From positions 1,436,077 through 1,500,076 of the forward strand of contig VZRS01000247.1 of assembly GCA_013398055.1 (NCBI GenBank): DNA of 64,000 nucleotides, in the 5' to 3' direction. The notes beneath the pieces are model-generated. The model did no database searches. It was not told the origin of the DNA and worked only from the letters and a program-made list of their open reading frames with translations. Positions 37,118 to 50,202 of the stretch are shown piece by piece; within the stretch, counting starts at the first letter, position 1, and each line of letters begins with the position of its first letter. Source of the DNA: Ifrita kowaldi (taxonomy: Eukaryota > Chordata > Aves > Passeriformes > Cinclosomatidae). Both the position numbers and the translations under genes were made by a program.

Positions 37118-37287
37118 AGGGAAAGCAAAAACTGCGCACACGAGCAAATTAAAACAAGGAATTAATTAACCTTCCCATGGACAGGCAGATGGTCAGCCAT
37201 CTCCAGGAGAGCAGTACACCTAGTGGTTATTAGGGAAGACAAACATCATCACTCCAAATGTCCCCTCTTTCATCCTTCTTTCCCCAC

Positions 37288-37311
37288 TTTATATACTGAC
37301 CATGACGTCAT
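37288..37311 (-). promoter_or_regulatory. LTR core promoter: CRE-like site and TATA box
   Basis: On the minus strand a 10 bp palindrome ATGACGTCAT (37302-37311) is followed after 6 bases by TATATAAA (37288-37295). This is a compact CREB/ATF-type site plus TATA arrangement inside the U3 region. The other family A copies here have lost one or both motifs. Predicted transcription would run leftward, starting near 37260-37265. Confidence 0.6.
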
Positions 37312-37550
37312 ATGGTCTGGAATGTCCCTTTGGTCAGTTTGGGTCATCTGTCCTGGCTGTGTCTCCTCCCAACCTCCTATGCAGCCCCGACTTCCTCACC
37401 AGCATGGCAGCACAAAAACCAGGCTCCTTGTGACCCCTACTCAGCAATAGCAGAAACATCTCTATGTCAACTCTGTGTTCAGCACAAATCTAAAACACAG
37501 CCCTGTGGCAGCCACTGTGAAGAAACTCTAACCAAGCCAAAACCAGCACA

Positions 37551-37555
37551 GCAAG
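37551..37555. repeat. Right target site duplication GCAAG
   Basis: Matches the 5 bases at 36980-36984 exactly. Confidence 0.88.
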
Positions 37556-38368
37556 TCTAGTCCATAATATGTTCTCATACTTTCCATTTCTTCACTACCC
37601 TGCCAAATTGTTGTAATTTGAAGATAACACATTAGCTATAAAAGTTTAGCCACGTAGCAAGTCTGCATTGCCAAGAAAAACTCTTTGAAAAATTAGATTT
37701 TTCATCTAGAAAAGTGTTGCTTTATGTGCAATATGTGTGTCAATAACTCATTTTACATAAGAAAAAAGAAAACTAAAAAAGAAATAAATACTGTAGGCAA
37801 AATACCACTTATATGGTTTTCATTATCATATGACCCTCTCAACTGAAAGCTGAGCTGAAATATTAAACATATTAATAAGCTGCTTGGAAAAATGTGGATA
37901 TGAATGTTTTCACAGTATTCTGAGGCCCTTATCTTTCATAATTGTAGGAATATCTTTGAACTTCTGTACCATTTTACCATCTCTTTTCCTAGAAATGTTT
38001 GAAGCTGAAAAAGCTTCAAACAAATCTTTTGTGTAGTTACAGCATGTAAGTATGGGTCTATATTTCTTTAAAGTTCAGATGTGAGATGTCTCATGTTCTT
38101 TCTGAGCTTTCTCCTTTTTGTTCTTCTTTGACAGTATTACACAGCATAAGTCCAGGGCACATGGGAGGAGACAGTGGATCTCATCCGATTCTGTTATCAG
38201 ATATAAATCCTTGTCCAGAGAAAAACATAAAAAATCCTGACAAATAGGAAAGGAGGAAGATGCCTAGATTTTGTATGGGTAGCTGAACCTTCAAGTTGTT
38301 TGGCAGACCACAATACCTCTCAGAACATTAGCTGAGTTTCCTTGTTCAATCTAATATTTGAATTAAAC
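37556..38368. other. Unique sequence with one perfect hairpin
   Basis: AT-rich. Contains the inverted repeat at 37996-38022 (listed separately). No gene or retroelement end was seen. Confidence 0.5.
37996..38022. repeat. Perfect inverted repeat, 11 bp stem
   Basis: The arms are TGTTTGAAGCT and AGCTTCAAACA, with a 5-base loop GAAAA. It is too short for a typical microRNA precursor, and its role is unknown. Confidence 0.85.
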
Positions 38369-38826
38369 ACAGAACCTTAGAATCAGAGAACAGCTTGGGT
38401 TGGAATGGACCTTGAAAGATCATCTGGTCCAAATTTTTGTAAGAAAGGAATCTTAGTTGAAATCATCTATCACCCTGCCCAACAACATCTTGAAAATCTA
38501 CAGTGATGGGGACTCTACCACATCCCTAGGCAGTTTTTTTCCAGTGAATGGTTGCTGTCACTGAAAAAATTCCATCTTATTTAAAGATAAAACTTCTCCT
38601 GGTGCAATTTGTACCAGTAGCCTCTTGTAGTCTCTGCGACTCTTTGTGAAGATGAGAGCTTCCATTGTCTTTGTAGCCACCTTTTAAGTACTGGAATACC
38701 ATGATGAGGTCCTCCCTGAACATTCTCTTTGCCACAAGAAAAGACCTAACTCCTTCAGCCTTTACCCACTGGGCAGCATCTCTAGCCTTTTGATTATCTT
38801 GGTGGAAACATGTCAAACTATTCACC
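38369..38826 (-). mobile_element. CR1 LINE 3' portion
   Basis: The plus strand starts ACAGAACCTTAGAATCAGAG, then GGGTTGGAATGGACCTTG, the reverse complement of the CR1 3' end. It continues through the 3' untranslated region into ORF2 C-terminal sequence, and the minus-strand frame (38577-38825) contains FREDLIMVFQYLKGGYKD, close to the usual LRGDLI..F.YLKGGY block. It is interrupted and inactive. The left end is the 3' terminus, and the right end near 38826 is the 5' truncation point. Confidence 0.9.
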
Positions 38827-41770
38827 CTACTAAACTATACACACCTATATACTTTCTGATCTCCATAGGATTCTTATGTAATCACCAAAATAAAAGAGAC
38901 AAATACCACCCCAGGGTAAATTCAAAGGCTACAATTCTCATATCTTAAACCGACTTCTGAAATGGCTGCTTTCTTGCTTGTACAAGGGAGATTCAGTCCA
39001 AACTGCCATGATTCCCTAGATCCTCTCTCGCTCCTTTCCATGTTCTTCTATTAAATGCCTGTTAATGCTTTAATACCAAAGACCCATCACAAAACTAATC
39101 TATGATGCAGATGTCTCAGAAATTTTTGCCTGAGGAGAGAGGAAGGAACAGGAAATTCATTAACAAGTGGAATAAGTAAAGAAAAAAGTAAAAACTGTGA
39201 ACAATGGTGCTGCCAAAGCAGAAATGGTAGCGGGAGCTTTCTAGGAATGAAAAAAAAAATATGACAAGAGATTTAAGAGAAGATAATCCCTTTTTTTGTA
39301 AAGGCAGCAAAAGTTGCTGAACAGAAAGTTGCTTTATAGATATTTCTAGACATAGATACATAAATATTTATATATGTGTGCAAGAATATACATGCATATA
39401 TATATACACACAGAGCAAGGAGCTATGAGATTATATTAAAGAGAATTTGGAAAGATTACACTCAGAGAGGTAAATCAATTTCCTATATGCATTTTTTTAA
39501 TAAGAAAGAGAAAAATGACTGAAACATTAGAACAAATAAAGCTCTTAATCTGAGCAGACAATTTTGGAGAGCTTGTGGAATTCATGGCCCAATTTACCTC
39601 AGCACAACTATCCTGACTGTCAAAATATTGATTGTCTAGTCTAAATGAGCTGCCTTGGATATTCTTCTAGTAAATGGAGACAGTTACTTTAAGATAGATG
39701 GTACAACTCACATTTTAGGAATATATATGAATGCCATCCCCACTTCAAAATTTTTTTGCAGAACATTGGGATTTTAAAAACATTGCTTCAAGTCCAAGCT
39801 ATTAGCTATGTCACATAATAGCAAATACTGAACCTGTTAACTGTACCCCAATTCAGAACACAATTTAAATATTTAATACTACAAAATAGTAGAAAGTTTA
39901 AAAAAATTATAGGATATTGCACTAAGTTCTGTTTAAATTGTTACCAGTTGAAAGCCTGATCAACACCAAGTCTAGAACCAGAAAAAAAAATACTATGATA
40001 ACAATCAAAGTGGAATGATTTGTGAGTTCTGGAGAACAAAATTAAATAAAAATATGAGCAGACACCCTGGAGCTTAAAATACTTTGCAGGTGATTAATAC
40101 AGTTAGTTTTTTGAATACAATACCATTATCTATGCAAAATGGTGAAATGTTGTTGCAAAAGGCAGGAATCTTTCATGAAGTTATTCCTACCTATGCACTC
40201 TTTATGGCTCTGAACAGATGCAGAAATTAAGGGACAAATACAGCTTGCAGCCATAAAAGCATAAAGAAAGATGGCATGGCATTTAATCCTCTAAGTATTT
40301 TGACAGAGAAGGCAATGAAAGTTACAAAGGACAAGACAGTAGTCAGCAAAAGACTAAAACTGAGTTATTTGAACGATGTGGAATAGACAAACTTAGTTGA
40401 GCTACTTCTAATTGTAAAATAAGAAAGCTTGGCTGTTGTCAGCAGTTCTGCTGTCATGATTATGAGGCTGTGGGACCTAGTTGAATATTTCATAATTTTC
40501 TTAATTTTCTGAGTCTTTTGCATCTGTATTTTAGTTTTCTTCCTGCCAGAGTACCAAGTCAAGGATGGACTGTAGACAACTAAACTTTCCCTTGACAAGG
40601 AAAAAGGAAATATGTGTTGTATAGGGGACCTGAAAGGTACTCATGTCCTAAAATTTTATTTGATTTTCCAGAAGCTGATTGGCCTCTATGGACAATAAAA
40701 CTTGTCACTGATACTTTTCATCTGTTCTTTTCTTAGCGTTTTCTTTCACAGACAAATAATTTGTGAAAACTTGAATAGTTTTTCTAACTTTCAACCAAAA
40801 ATTCAGATCAATGTCCTAACTAAAATTAAGCTATTTCTATACTCCAAAGGTACTAAGCCTGGTTATTAAGCACCTTTCCCTGATGTGAGGTACCTAACTT
40901 CATTCTAACAACAAACTGTGGATACCACTAATACTGAGGTATTCAGTGAATTAGTTGTGTATAATCTCAAAAAAATGCAGAAATTGATGTAGGTTTATTC
41001 CAGTTGTGTTACAGGGAAATTCTGCTTACCGCATGTGAGAAAAAAAATCCATTTTTTTATTAAAATGTGTAAGAGTACCCCATAACAAAATACTCACAGG
41101 GACTGAATGATTAGTTTTATATTAACACTTACTATATTTAAAAAAAAAAAAGAGATAGAAATGAGGCCATAAAACACATCCTGGTGAGTACAGTAACAAA
41201 AATGTCCTGCAAATAAATTGGGGCACAGCAGGAAGGATTCTGTGCATAAGCAGCAGGCTCCTAAAATTGATCATCTGTCTTGCTGAAAGTTAATGGAGCT
41301 CTCTCAATATAGAAACAATATAGTCAATCATGCTTCGTAGCATAATTAACTACTGACTAAAGTTGGAATGAGTTGAAAATATTTCATGGGTATGGCAGAA
41401 AGACTAGCAGAGTTGATGATCTTCCTGGTTCTGTAATACCAGTGGGAGATTTTGAATGTCTGTAGTGAGATACTGTGTACCTATGCTGGCTACAGTGTTA
41501 AATTATTTTTACACTGCTATGGAATATGAAAATGTAACCCTGCCTCTTCAGATACTGTTACTACTGGAGTTTCAAATCATATATTATGACATGGATGTTT
41601 ATAAAATCCACATCTGAATTTTAGTTGTGCTACTTAGTCACGATGAGGAAATATAATCTGTCAGAAGTGCCATTGAAATTATTGATAGTCTACCTCCTGA
41701 TAATTTAGAAACACGGGTGTCAGCATGTCTGCAGAAAATCAAACAACAGGTAATAATAATGAGCTGTATT
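38827..41770. other. Unique AT-rich sequence, no gene seen
   Basis: About 2.9 kb. A degenerate TATATA/CACACA patch lies at 39355-39415. Frames at 39116-39361 and 40365-40598 (minus) show no domain. Confidence 0.5.
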
Positions 41771-41907
41771 TGAATCACTGAATATTGAGATGGAAGGGCC
41801 CCACAAAGCTCATCGAGTCCAACTCTTCAATGAATGGCCCATATGGGGATCAAACCCACAACCTTGGCATTACTAACACCATGCTCTAATACAGTCAGCT
41901 AATCTCA
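41771..41907 (-). mobile_element. TguSINE1-type SINE (tRNA-Ile head, CR1 tail)
   Basis: Read on the minus strand, the first 72 bases (41906 down to 41835) follow tRNA-Ile. The A-box region TTAGCTGACTGTATTAGAG lies at 41884-41902. The anticodon arm region is GGTGTTAGTAATGCC, where the anticodon has become AGT instead of AAT. The B-box GGTTTGATCC is at 41847-41856, and the acceptor end reads GGGCCA. The remaining 64 bases (41834 down to 41771) read GAGTTGGACTCGATGAGCTT..GGGGCCCTTCCATCTCAATATTCAGTGATTC, a CR1 3' end. A tRNA-Ile head fused to a CR1 tail is the known structure of the songbird family TguSINE1, mobilised by CR1 machinery. Several mutations, including CpG decay, show it is an old copy. 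No clear target duplication was found, as is usual for CR1-tailed elements. Confidence 0.88.
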
Positions 41908-44900
41908 GTGTCATAATAAAGTTAGAGGCAAATTTAAAAAATAATCTGAGAAAGAGAATATTAAACTACTATGATGACGTATGCAAAGAAATGGGACTTC
42001 ATCCTGGAGGCATCAAGTGCCACTGAAAGAAGCATCAAGTCCTGTAGGAGTGTAAAGTCGCTACTTTCCTTAGGTGTAGGCCCATGAAAAAAAGATGTCT
42101 CAGTGTTGCTAAGTGGATGAAAGCCAGGATGAAACTGATTACAAAAATTATACCTGTTTTTTTTTTTTCTAAGTAAGACATAGTTGAGTGTTAATTATTT
42201 TTGAGCCAACATTGCTAATAACTGTAGTTTTGGAAATTACATAGCAAGTTTTCAGGATTATCTATTTCCTTTGGATTAAGTGAACCATATTTTCCAAGGA
42301 TCAGAAGTAAAGATTTATAATTTTATTTTATTTTGGTTTTTAGTAGCATGGGACAATGTTGTGAAGAATCAAAATCTTGAAGTAGTGATAATTTATTATC
42401 GCTATTTTTAGTATGTTAAAATAGCACAGGACAAGAACAGCCAATCGACCAGAAAGCAAAATCCTGGACCAGTTCTCTCAGTTTCAGTGATTAACAGAAG
42501 AGATGACAACACAAATATCAGTTAAAAATATTGAGCTTTAGGAAGAGTTAGAAAGGCCAGCTCAGAGGCAGTGCTGGTAATACACGGAGAGAACGTCAAG
42601 CTTTAATCAGGAACCAGTACTGTGAGGACTGTGAGTGCTTTGGATTTCAAGGCATTAAGGTCACACTTGCATTCTCCAGGTAAGAAGATAAGAAAGAATT
42701 AGAAAATTCTACTGTAACTTGATGTACATACCTTCCTTGTAGTAGCATATAAACATAAGTTGTATGGGAAGTATCAGCATTGCGCAGGGTATTGATTGAT
42801 CGGTCATGAAAATGTGAGTGAAATTTACTGAAGTAGTTAAATGTCTTTTCTAAGATATTTCTTGCTACAGAAAAAGTGAGTGATCTGATCTTCTTACTGC
42901 ATATTCCTGTGACTGAAGCAGGAATAGATATTTCTTTTGTATTAACAACTAATTACAGATTTGCATCATAGCTTTACAATAAGAAGAAAACAATGAGGGG
43001 AGAAAAACCTTTTCAGCTAGCAAACTGCACTGCAGAAGACTTGAAGAGCTCAAAGGCAAATATAAGCTAAACTTGAATAAGATATGATACAGAAGTCTGG
43101 TTTTGACATATAAAGATTATATAGGATGCAGTCATCTTCATTTTCAAAATCAAATACCTGAGACTGAATATCTAAGAAAGCAGGTATCTGAAGACATAAC
43201 AATATCTACAAAGATGAACACAGCATTACAGGTTATGTTATCCATACTTTTTTTTTTCATAGGTTAGCATTATTTGAGCTGTTTTGATTATTGTGTCCTA
43301 CAATATTTCCAATGGAAAGGCAAATATAAGTCATTTGGAAATAAAAATTATATATATATAAGACAATATATAATAGACAATTACAGATCCATAGAAAATG
43401 GTACAAACCCTGAAAAGGTCACACTTCATACATTACCACTTCATAAAACATTCTATTTTGTATGACTTCAAAAAAAAGAGAGCATTACACAAGAAAAACC
43501 TAAAAATGTCTAATCCAGTTTTGGGAATCTTAGAGAAATCTTCTAGTATTCATTATTCAGGGAGACTTTATTCTTGGACTAAGGTTTATTTTAGAGCCAT
43601 TTTATAAGTAATGGAAATTTTATTATTGAGAAGGAAAAATTGCTTGATATTGTATGAAAACTATTTATTTTTGACGCAGTATAAATTTTATTACATAGGG
43701 TTAAGAAGAAATAAATATATTATCATTTTTGTCAGTTTCCTTGTTTATTCATTTCTCCTGGTGACCTTGAAACACATATTCTTCCAAGGACTTCTTGGAT
43801 TTCTAATTCCTCTACCAACATGGAACTGTATATCAAAGCCCTCAGAAGGTACCTAAGGGCATAAGGAAGGCATAGTTCTCTGAGGAGACATGTAGGAGAG
43901 AATTCCTAACTTTTAAAGTCCCTTTTCTTGACTTCAAAAAGAGAAGGACAAAAAAACCCAACAACTTTATGTATCATTGACATTAATAAATGACATTTGA
44001 CTGTTTAAGACTATCACTAAAGAAATATAAATTTCAAATTAAAAAAATGGGTCTTAAAATTATAGAAACATTTTCTGTACTTTTTCACTGATTTTCTTCA
44101 TTATAAAGTGAAAATTGTAGGTCATGAACATAAAGGTCAAAACCCACAAATTACAAAGGTGGTGCTTTTTTTTCCCCCATAATAACTTGTATTTCTTGTT
44201 CAAATGGCCTTGTGTAGTACTTGCTGAAATCACAGAAGGTTTTTTCATTGACTTCGCTGAAGAATGTTTGGGCCTTGAATTAGAATAAGAAGTAAATATG
44301 ACAGTATATTACAGGAAGAACCATTGTACAAAAAAAAAAGAAAAGAAAAGCTTTTTCTGTCAAGGTAGAGCACAGAAAATTGTAAAACTTCTTTTAGAAA
44401 AAAAACCCCAGTGCTTCATTTGCCTTTCTCTTTAATTTTCTTCTGTTCACGCAAGCATATTTCATATGTTCTCTGAGTCTGCATAGGTGTACTACAAGAT
44501 TAATAATGTCCTTGCATTAAATACCCTAAAAAAACCCATACGATGACCTTAAACATAAAAATACCAATGCATATCTTATTATGAATACTGTTTATGTCAT
44601 ATTTTGCCCTGAAGTGTGGACCTTCAGTCACACAGATTTCTAGGTCATTTAAATATGCCATTCTGTCAATAATTATAAGTTCAGTTTCCCTACCCTTGAG
44701 GCAGTGATTCCTTTCAATTCAACACCAGCTCTTTTTTTTTTCTGTTTTAAGGTACTGAATTTGCATTAGAATTGTTGAAAGGGTTTAGAAAATTATTCAG
44801 AAGCATATAAGGGACAGTATAATGTTTTTAAAACCCTCTATACAAAAGCTAGCTAAAGCATGCAAAGCTTTAAAGTTTGAGTGACAGTGCAGTAATGAAT

Positions 44901-44941
44901 GTGGAATAGGTAACAGAAGGTCTCTATAACAGGGAACGGAG
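41908..44941. other. Unique AT-rich sequence, no gene seen
   Basis: About 3 kb. A T run lies at about 42159-42169, a second one near 43249-43258, and a short (TA)n near 43350-43361. Frames of up to 81 codons (43611-43856) have no domain. Confidence 0.5.
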
Positions 44942-45523
44942 TGTTATGGTTTAATCCCAGTCAGAAATTAAGCACCATGCAGCTATACCCTTAGTCTTCT
45001 CTGGTGGGTTGGAGGAGAGAATCAGAAGGATAAAAGTTAGAATACTTGTGGGTTGAGATAAAAACAATGTAATAAATAATGCAAAAGCCACCCACACAAG
45101 CAAGGCAAGACAAGGAATTCTTTCACCGCTTCCCACAGGCAGATAGGAGTTTGGAGACCTCCAGGAAAGCCAGGCTCCATCAAAAGTAACAGTGACTTGG
45201 GAAGACAAACACCCTCACTTCTTCCTCCTTCTTCACCCAGCTTTTTATGTTGAGCATGATTCTATATGCTATGGGATAACCCTTGGGTCAGTTAGGGTCA
45301 GCTGTTCCTGCCATGTCCTCTCCCAAATAATTGTGCTCCCTCAGCTTCTTCAATGGTGGCGTGGGATGAAAGGTAGAAAAGGGCTCGAGTTTGTGCAAGC
45401 ACTTCTCAGCAATTACTAAAGCATTCCTGAAATATCAACACTGTTTACAACACAAATTCAAAACATAGCCCCATACCAGCTACTGTGAAGAAAATGAGCT
45501 CTATACCAGTCAAAACTAGGGCA
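44942..45523 (-). mobile_element. Solo LTR, ERVL-like (family A), diverged
   Basis: The sense (minus) strand begins TGCCCTAGTTTTGACTGG at 45523 and ends GGGATTAAACCATAACA at 44942. It aligns by eye along its whole length with the copy at 36985-37550. The TATA box has decayed to CATAAAAAG (45241-45249), and the ATTAAA signal has become ATTACA. The flanks (CGGAG left, GGGTT right) do not show a convincing 5 bp duplication. It is older than the 36985 copy and has no internal viral genes. Confidence 0.85.
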
Positions 45524-48500
45524 GGGTTTTCCTACGGAACTACTTTTTTCATCTTACAGTAAAATGCCATTATAGCATAAATGAGCTGCAGAAGCAGCTT
45601 ATGAGACTTGAATCTAAGTGCAAAACAAGCTCTACATGCTCAGAGTGGATTTACATGATTCATTTGAGGTGTTCAGGTAGTATCTTTTAAAGATTAATAC
45701 CACAAACAAATTAGGTCTACTATAAACAGCTGTCATTGCATAACAAATCTAGACACAATAGACTTTATGAAGTCAAATTAATTCATTAATTCCTGTTCAT
45801 TTGCAAGTGCATGAATACAGCATACAAAGTGCATGGTTACAGTATAGAAATTCTGTAAAATGTAATTTTAAATATAACTGTCTTTCTAATCATAAGTACC
45901 TATTTATGGAATTGTCATAAGCTTCCTCCAAAAAGTAGGACTGGCTGTGCAATCTAGTCACACTCCTCGGCAGGAAGAATGAATATGGTCTTTGGCCTTC
46001 ATATTTGTTCCTCAAAGTACACCTGTGACACTGTAATGAATATATCCCTCACCATGCCCTGACTTCAAATGCAAAAATAATTAATTTGGAAAAAAAAAAG
46101 TCAATTAACACAGAGGAAATTCAGACAAAACAGACTGTAGCCTATAGGTGGCAAATCACTGCAACTGTGAAGGAAATGAGAAAAGAAAAGTGATATACAG
46201 CTGTTCAAGACAGGTCATTTTGTAAACAGATAAGGCCAGAACTCAGCATCTTCTCCCTATTGCAGCAGATGTTCTACCGTTAGAAAAAGGCATTTAAGTG
46301 TAACAAGCTGTATGCACTCACAGTTGACTAGGGTTTGGGTTAGTTTTCAGACATAAGCCTCTCATGACAGCTGGGAGACCACATAGTACACAAGATTTCT
46401 GTAAGACTAACTGTAACGACACAGGACTTAAGGAAATCTGAGACTGCAAATTGGCAGCTAGGGGACACCCTGTAGCATCTACAGTTCATTAGATGCCTAA
46501 GCTTAGGTGACTGAATCACACTGTGGTATCCAATCATCTCTGTGACAAGAGACGCTGTCTCTTCTAGTAGAGGATGACACAAGAGAAGGTCTCTCCATGT
46601 GGAGTGGAACAGGCTTCCTGACAGGAAAAGAAGAAACTGAACACAGTGTGTGATTATTCACTCTGTGAAACAACTCTCCCTGCCTTATCTTACTCTAAGA
46701 ATTTGGAAAGCAAGAGATTTGTTTCTCCAGGGTGTTACCAGGGCCTCTGTGGTGGTGTGTACTGTGCTGAGGAAGAGAGAGAGAGCAGGTACATAGGAAC
46801 TTCACACAGAGAGACACCAGAACATTGGCATACTCTTTGTCACAGGCAAATTTACTATCTACTTCATCACTCATAATACTAGTTGAAAGCTCTTTCACGG
46901 TACATAATGATTCTATGCAACAATATTCTTATTATTCTGTGCTCAAGAAATTAGTTAAGCCAGCCTTGACAACTAGTCTTTCCACATGAACATAAATTGA
47001 GCATTCTAACATGGAGGAAAAGAACATGATTGTTTTTTCATTTATGTACATATATACATATACATATATATGTATATATATATGAGAATTTTCTTACTTT
47101 CAAAGCTTTTTTTTCCTTTTCCAATTCTAACATGTAAAATGTAAATAATTCTAAAATATTTTCCATTTAAGTAAGAGTCTGATGAAGAATGTCTGGCAGC
47201 AAAATGTTATTAACATCCATACAAAAATCAAACAGCCAGACCTACTCTATTTAAGACCGTCAATATAATATATTCATTTGCTTTCTCCTATCCTACTTCA
47301 AAATTATTTTGTTACTTTTTCCATATTATTCTGTCTGTATTTGAAATGTCTTCATTCCTATTCTGTGCATTTACCTCATTCTCCTTTTGTCAACTGTATA
47401 CGTCTCTTCAATAGAAAACCGGGATAATATCATGCCCGTACCATGTTGCTGCCAGCTGGTTCAGTAGGTTCAAAGGCCAGCTTCAAAGGACTAGTGAGGG
47501 TTTTTTATTTTGAAGCACTTCCAGATCCTTTCTTTGGAACAGAAACACAGTAGGGTACCTCTACTTGCAAAACAGCCAGATACTGAATATACAGAATTGT
47601 GTCTGCAGACACAGTGGGCCTTATACAATTTTTGGATGTATGTAACTGTTGACTTCAGCAGAAATTTTCCTGAATTTGCTAAGTGCATGTGAAAGCATAT
47701 TCCAGTCCAGTGAGCCTATGAAGCACTAAGGAAAGAAATGCAGGTGTCTAATATCCTTGCACCTGATTATTTCTTTCTTTTTCTTCATTTTCTCTTTTTT
47801 TCCCCTTGGTTATCTTTTCTCCTCTCTCCACGATCACTGTAGCAAAGCAAAATTTTATTTCGGTTTTTTGTAATTGCAGCTCACCAAGAACTTCTCCTTT
47901 CAATAAAAAGTTTTGTCTGGATTCAGCCTTCACTCTCATACTACTGTGATAATAACTATTAAAAATGACATTTCTTCAGCAAGTCTTGATCTAAGACTGC
48001 CCTCTTGACCAATCAATCATGAAAGGAATATTTTAAGGGCAAATAGGTTCTGAATATACATTAATTTAGAAAGACTACTTTGATCAATACTGAATTCAGA
48101 CATTTCACACTGAAATTATATCATGGAAAAACAGATTTTGATATTTTTCCCCCAGACAACTTGCATAGATCTGCTACTTTAGTATAACTGGTTGTACAAA
48201 ACAAAATGACTTGAACTGCTCTCTGATCTCTGCTATTAGCTAGAAGTAGATGCTGAGAAGAGTTTTAGTAATAGCATAGATGGAATCATTATTTCCATCA
48301 CCCATCAGTAAGAGATGTTTTTCCAGCCCTCCAGCTTCATTTAGACCATTGTATTTAATGGCCTATTTGTATTTCTTATATGAATTTCCTAATCACTTCC
48401 TAAACCGTCTCATATTTCTCAGGAACCAAAAACCTCCTGTTACCATGAATTATGCAAGCTAATTATGCATTGTGAGAAAGAAAGTTTTGTGTTTGTTCAC

Positions 48501-50163
48501 TCTCTTGTTTTAATATTTCCTGATTATTCTATTTGAATTCATGTTCTTCTTGCACTGTCGAAAATAACAGATAGTCATGCTTTATTCACCATTTCCATAT
48601 AAGCCCATATCTGATAAATATGTCTGCAGTACATATGACTACTCGCATGTTTTTTCAGGTATGTTCTTATGTAACCAAAATTTGACTCATGATTCATTGT
48701 CTGGAGAAGAAACACAAAAGCCTTTGCCTCTATGATGGAAGAAAAGTTTTAGAACCACTTCTGTGTCCAGGAGCAGGTAATGGACATAAATATGCCTCTA
48801 TAATCTTATGTGATAATACTTATGAACTGTGCACAACATGGGGTGGAAGGGATTATTCAAGTACCAAATCAAGCTTAAAATATCATTAAATATAAAAAAT
48901 GGTGTAAGACAGGGGACAGACATGATCATTTACAGAAGATGAGAAAAATGTTTTTATTTCATGGTAAAGCTGAAAGGTTTATTAATATTAATACTATATT
49001 TCACATATCAGATATAATTCCTAAATCTAATTTATGAAAATAAACATTGTGGGTATTTCATTAGTTTTTGTTTTGGGGACTAAGATTATCCATTGATTTT
49101 CTTTAGTAGGGAATAGTTACTAGTCTTGTGGATAGTCTGATTATGACACTACCATTATAGAGGTTTGGTGACTTCGTTGCAGCGGTAAAGCATCAATGCT
49201 TTACTACAGCACTATATTTCATATGTGGTGAAATATGGTAAAGTGGTGTTATTGGGGTTTGGATAGGCAAATTTTTTCTTAGATTTAAAGATTTGTGGGT
49301 TTTTTTTTCCTTTAAAAACACAATTATCATGAAATGAGTAGTGTATAGCTCAGCATGCCACTTTTCAGCAAAAATTTGTTTTGAAAAAGAAAACTAAGCA
49401 GAACCAGTGCATTTTGAAGCTATTTTATTCACCCTGTGTTTCTGTGGTAGTCACAGTGAAAAATAATGTACTAAGTTTTGAAGGGAAATACAGAGACCTG
49501 GTGAGTTGATTTTTCATGTATCATATTTATTCCTGTGTATTTTTATTCCTTCTGTAATGAAGCCTAGTTTCAATCATTTAAACTATATAGCAATTCCACA
49601 AATTTGGACACCACTTCAGAACTGCTCCACTCTGAGTTAATTGGTTACAGGCCCAAAAGCCATATTATTAACAAGGTATGGCTAATCATGGCTCCACAAT
49701 AACCTTTTTGGATACAAATAGGGTTGGATGAGTCACCCTAATGTATGTAACATGCCATATGTAAGTCACATGCTTTCTTACAGACCCCTCTTCTGCAGAG
49801 CTTTACCAGCCATGTGATCTGATTTAAATACAATACAACAAAGCACTTCAGGACTCACGACTGTGTTTTGAAGTGCTATTACAGATTTACTCCTTCTCAT
49901 CATTGACTTACACAAGGAAAAAATGCCTTCTAGTTATATATCACTTCTTCTCCTTGTGTACGTAACTTGACATTCAGACTATATTGGCAGATTCACATAA
50001 ATATATCCATATCAAAAATTGGTGACAGTCAGTTTTAGTGGAGGCAAACATGTTGTGACATCGGCTACAAGTCATAATTCACAGCTCAGTTGCATTCCAG
50101 AAACTGTAGACAGATGATATTTTATTGTACTTAACTTAAACCAACTTGTTTCAGTGATTTTAC
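45524..50163. other. Unique AT-rich sequence, no gene seen
   Basis: About 4.6 kb. Frames of up to 80 codons (46340-46582 minus) have no domain. 46330-46900 is less AT-rich and non-repetitive. I see no element ends there and cannot classify it. Confidence 0.5.
47045..47084. repeat. TA/CATATA microsatellite
   Basis: Degenerate TACATATA units passing into (TA)n. Confidence 0.9.
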
Positions 50164-50170
50164 TGTGATG

Positions 50171-50202
50171 CACACACGTGCACACACACACACACACACA
50201 CA
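50171..50202 (+). repeat. (CA)n microsatellite
   Basis: CACACACGTG followed by about eleven perfect CA units. It abuts the first base of the LTR fragment that follows. Confidence 0.95.

Larger units (their letters stand above)
36985..37550 (-). mobile_element. Solo LTR, ERVL-like (family A), intact ends
   Basis: On the sense (minus) strand it begins TGTGCTGGTTTTGGC at 37550 and ends GGTTAAACCATGACA at 36985, with proper TG..CA termini. It is 566 bp long and flanked by a perfect 5 bp duplication GCAAG. A 5 bp duplication fits ERVL-type (class III) integration, and the sequence resembles a widespread avian ERVL LTR from memory. In sense order it shows a palindromic CRE-like ATGACGTCAT at 37302-37311, a TATATAAA box at 37288-37295, and an ATTAAA polyadenylation signal at 37112-37117 about 175 bases downstream. 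No gag, pol or env is present, so it is a solo LTR. The frames at 36897-37100, 37223-37450 and 37312-37560 are not genes. Confidence 0.92.

Noticed and set aside
41835..41906. Possible tRNA-Ile gene
   Set aside because: The tRNA-like part is joined directly to a CR1 tail and carries mutations in the anticodon (AGT) and stems. It is a SINE head, not a functional tRNA.
44936..45538. ACGGA on both sides of the LTR at 44942-45523 as a target duplication
   Set aside because: The right-hand copy lies about 10 bases beyond the expected CA end, so it is probably coincidence.
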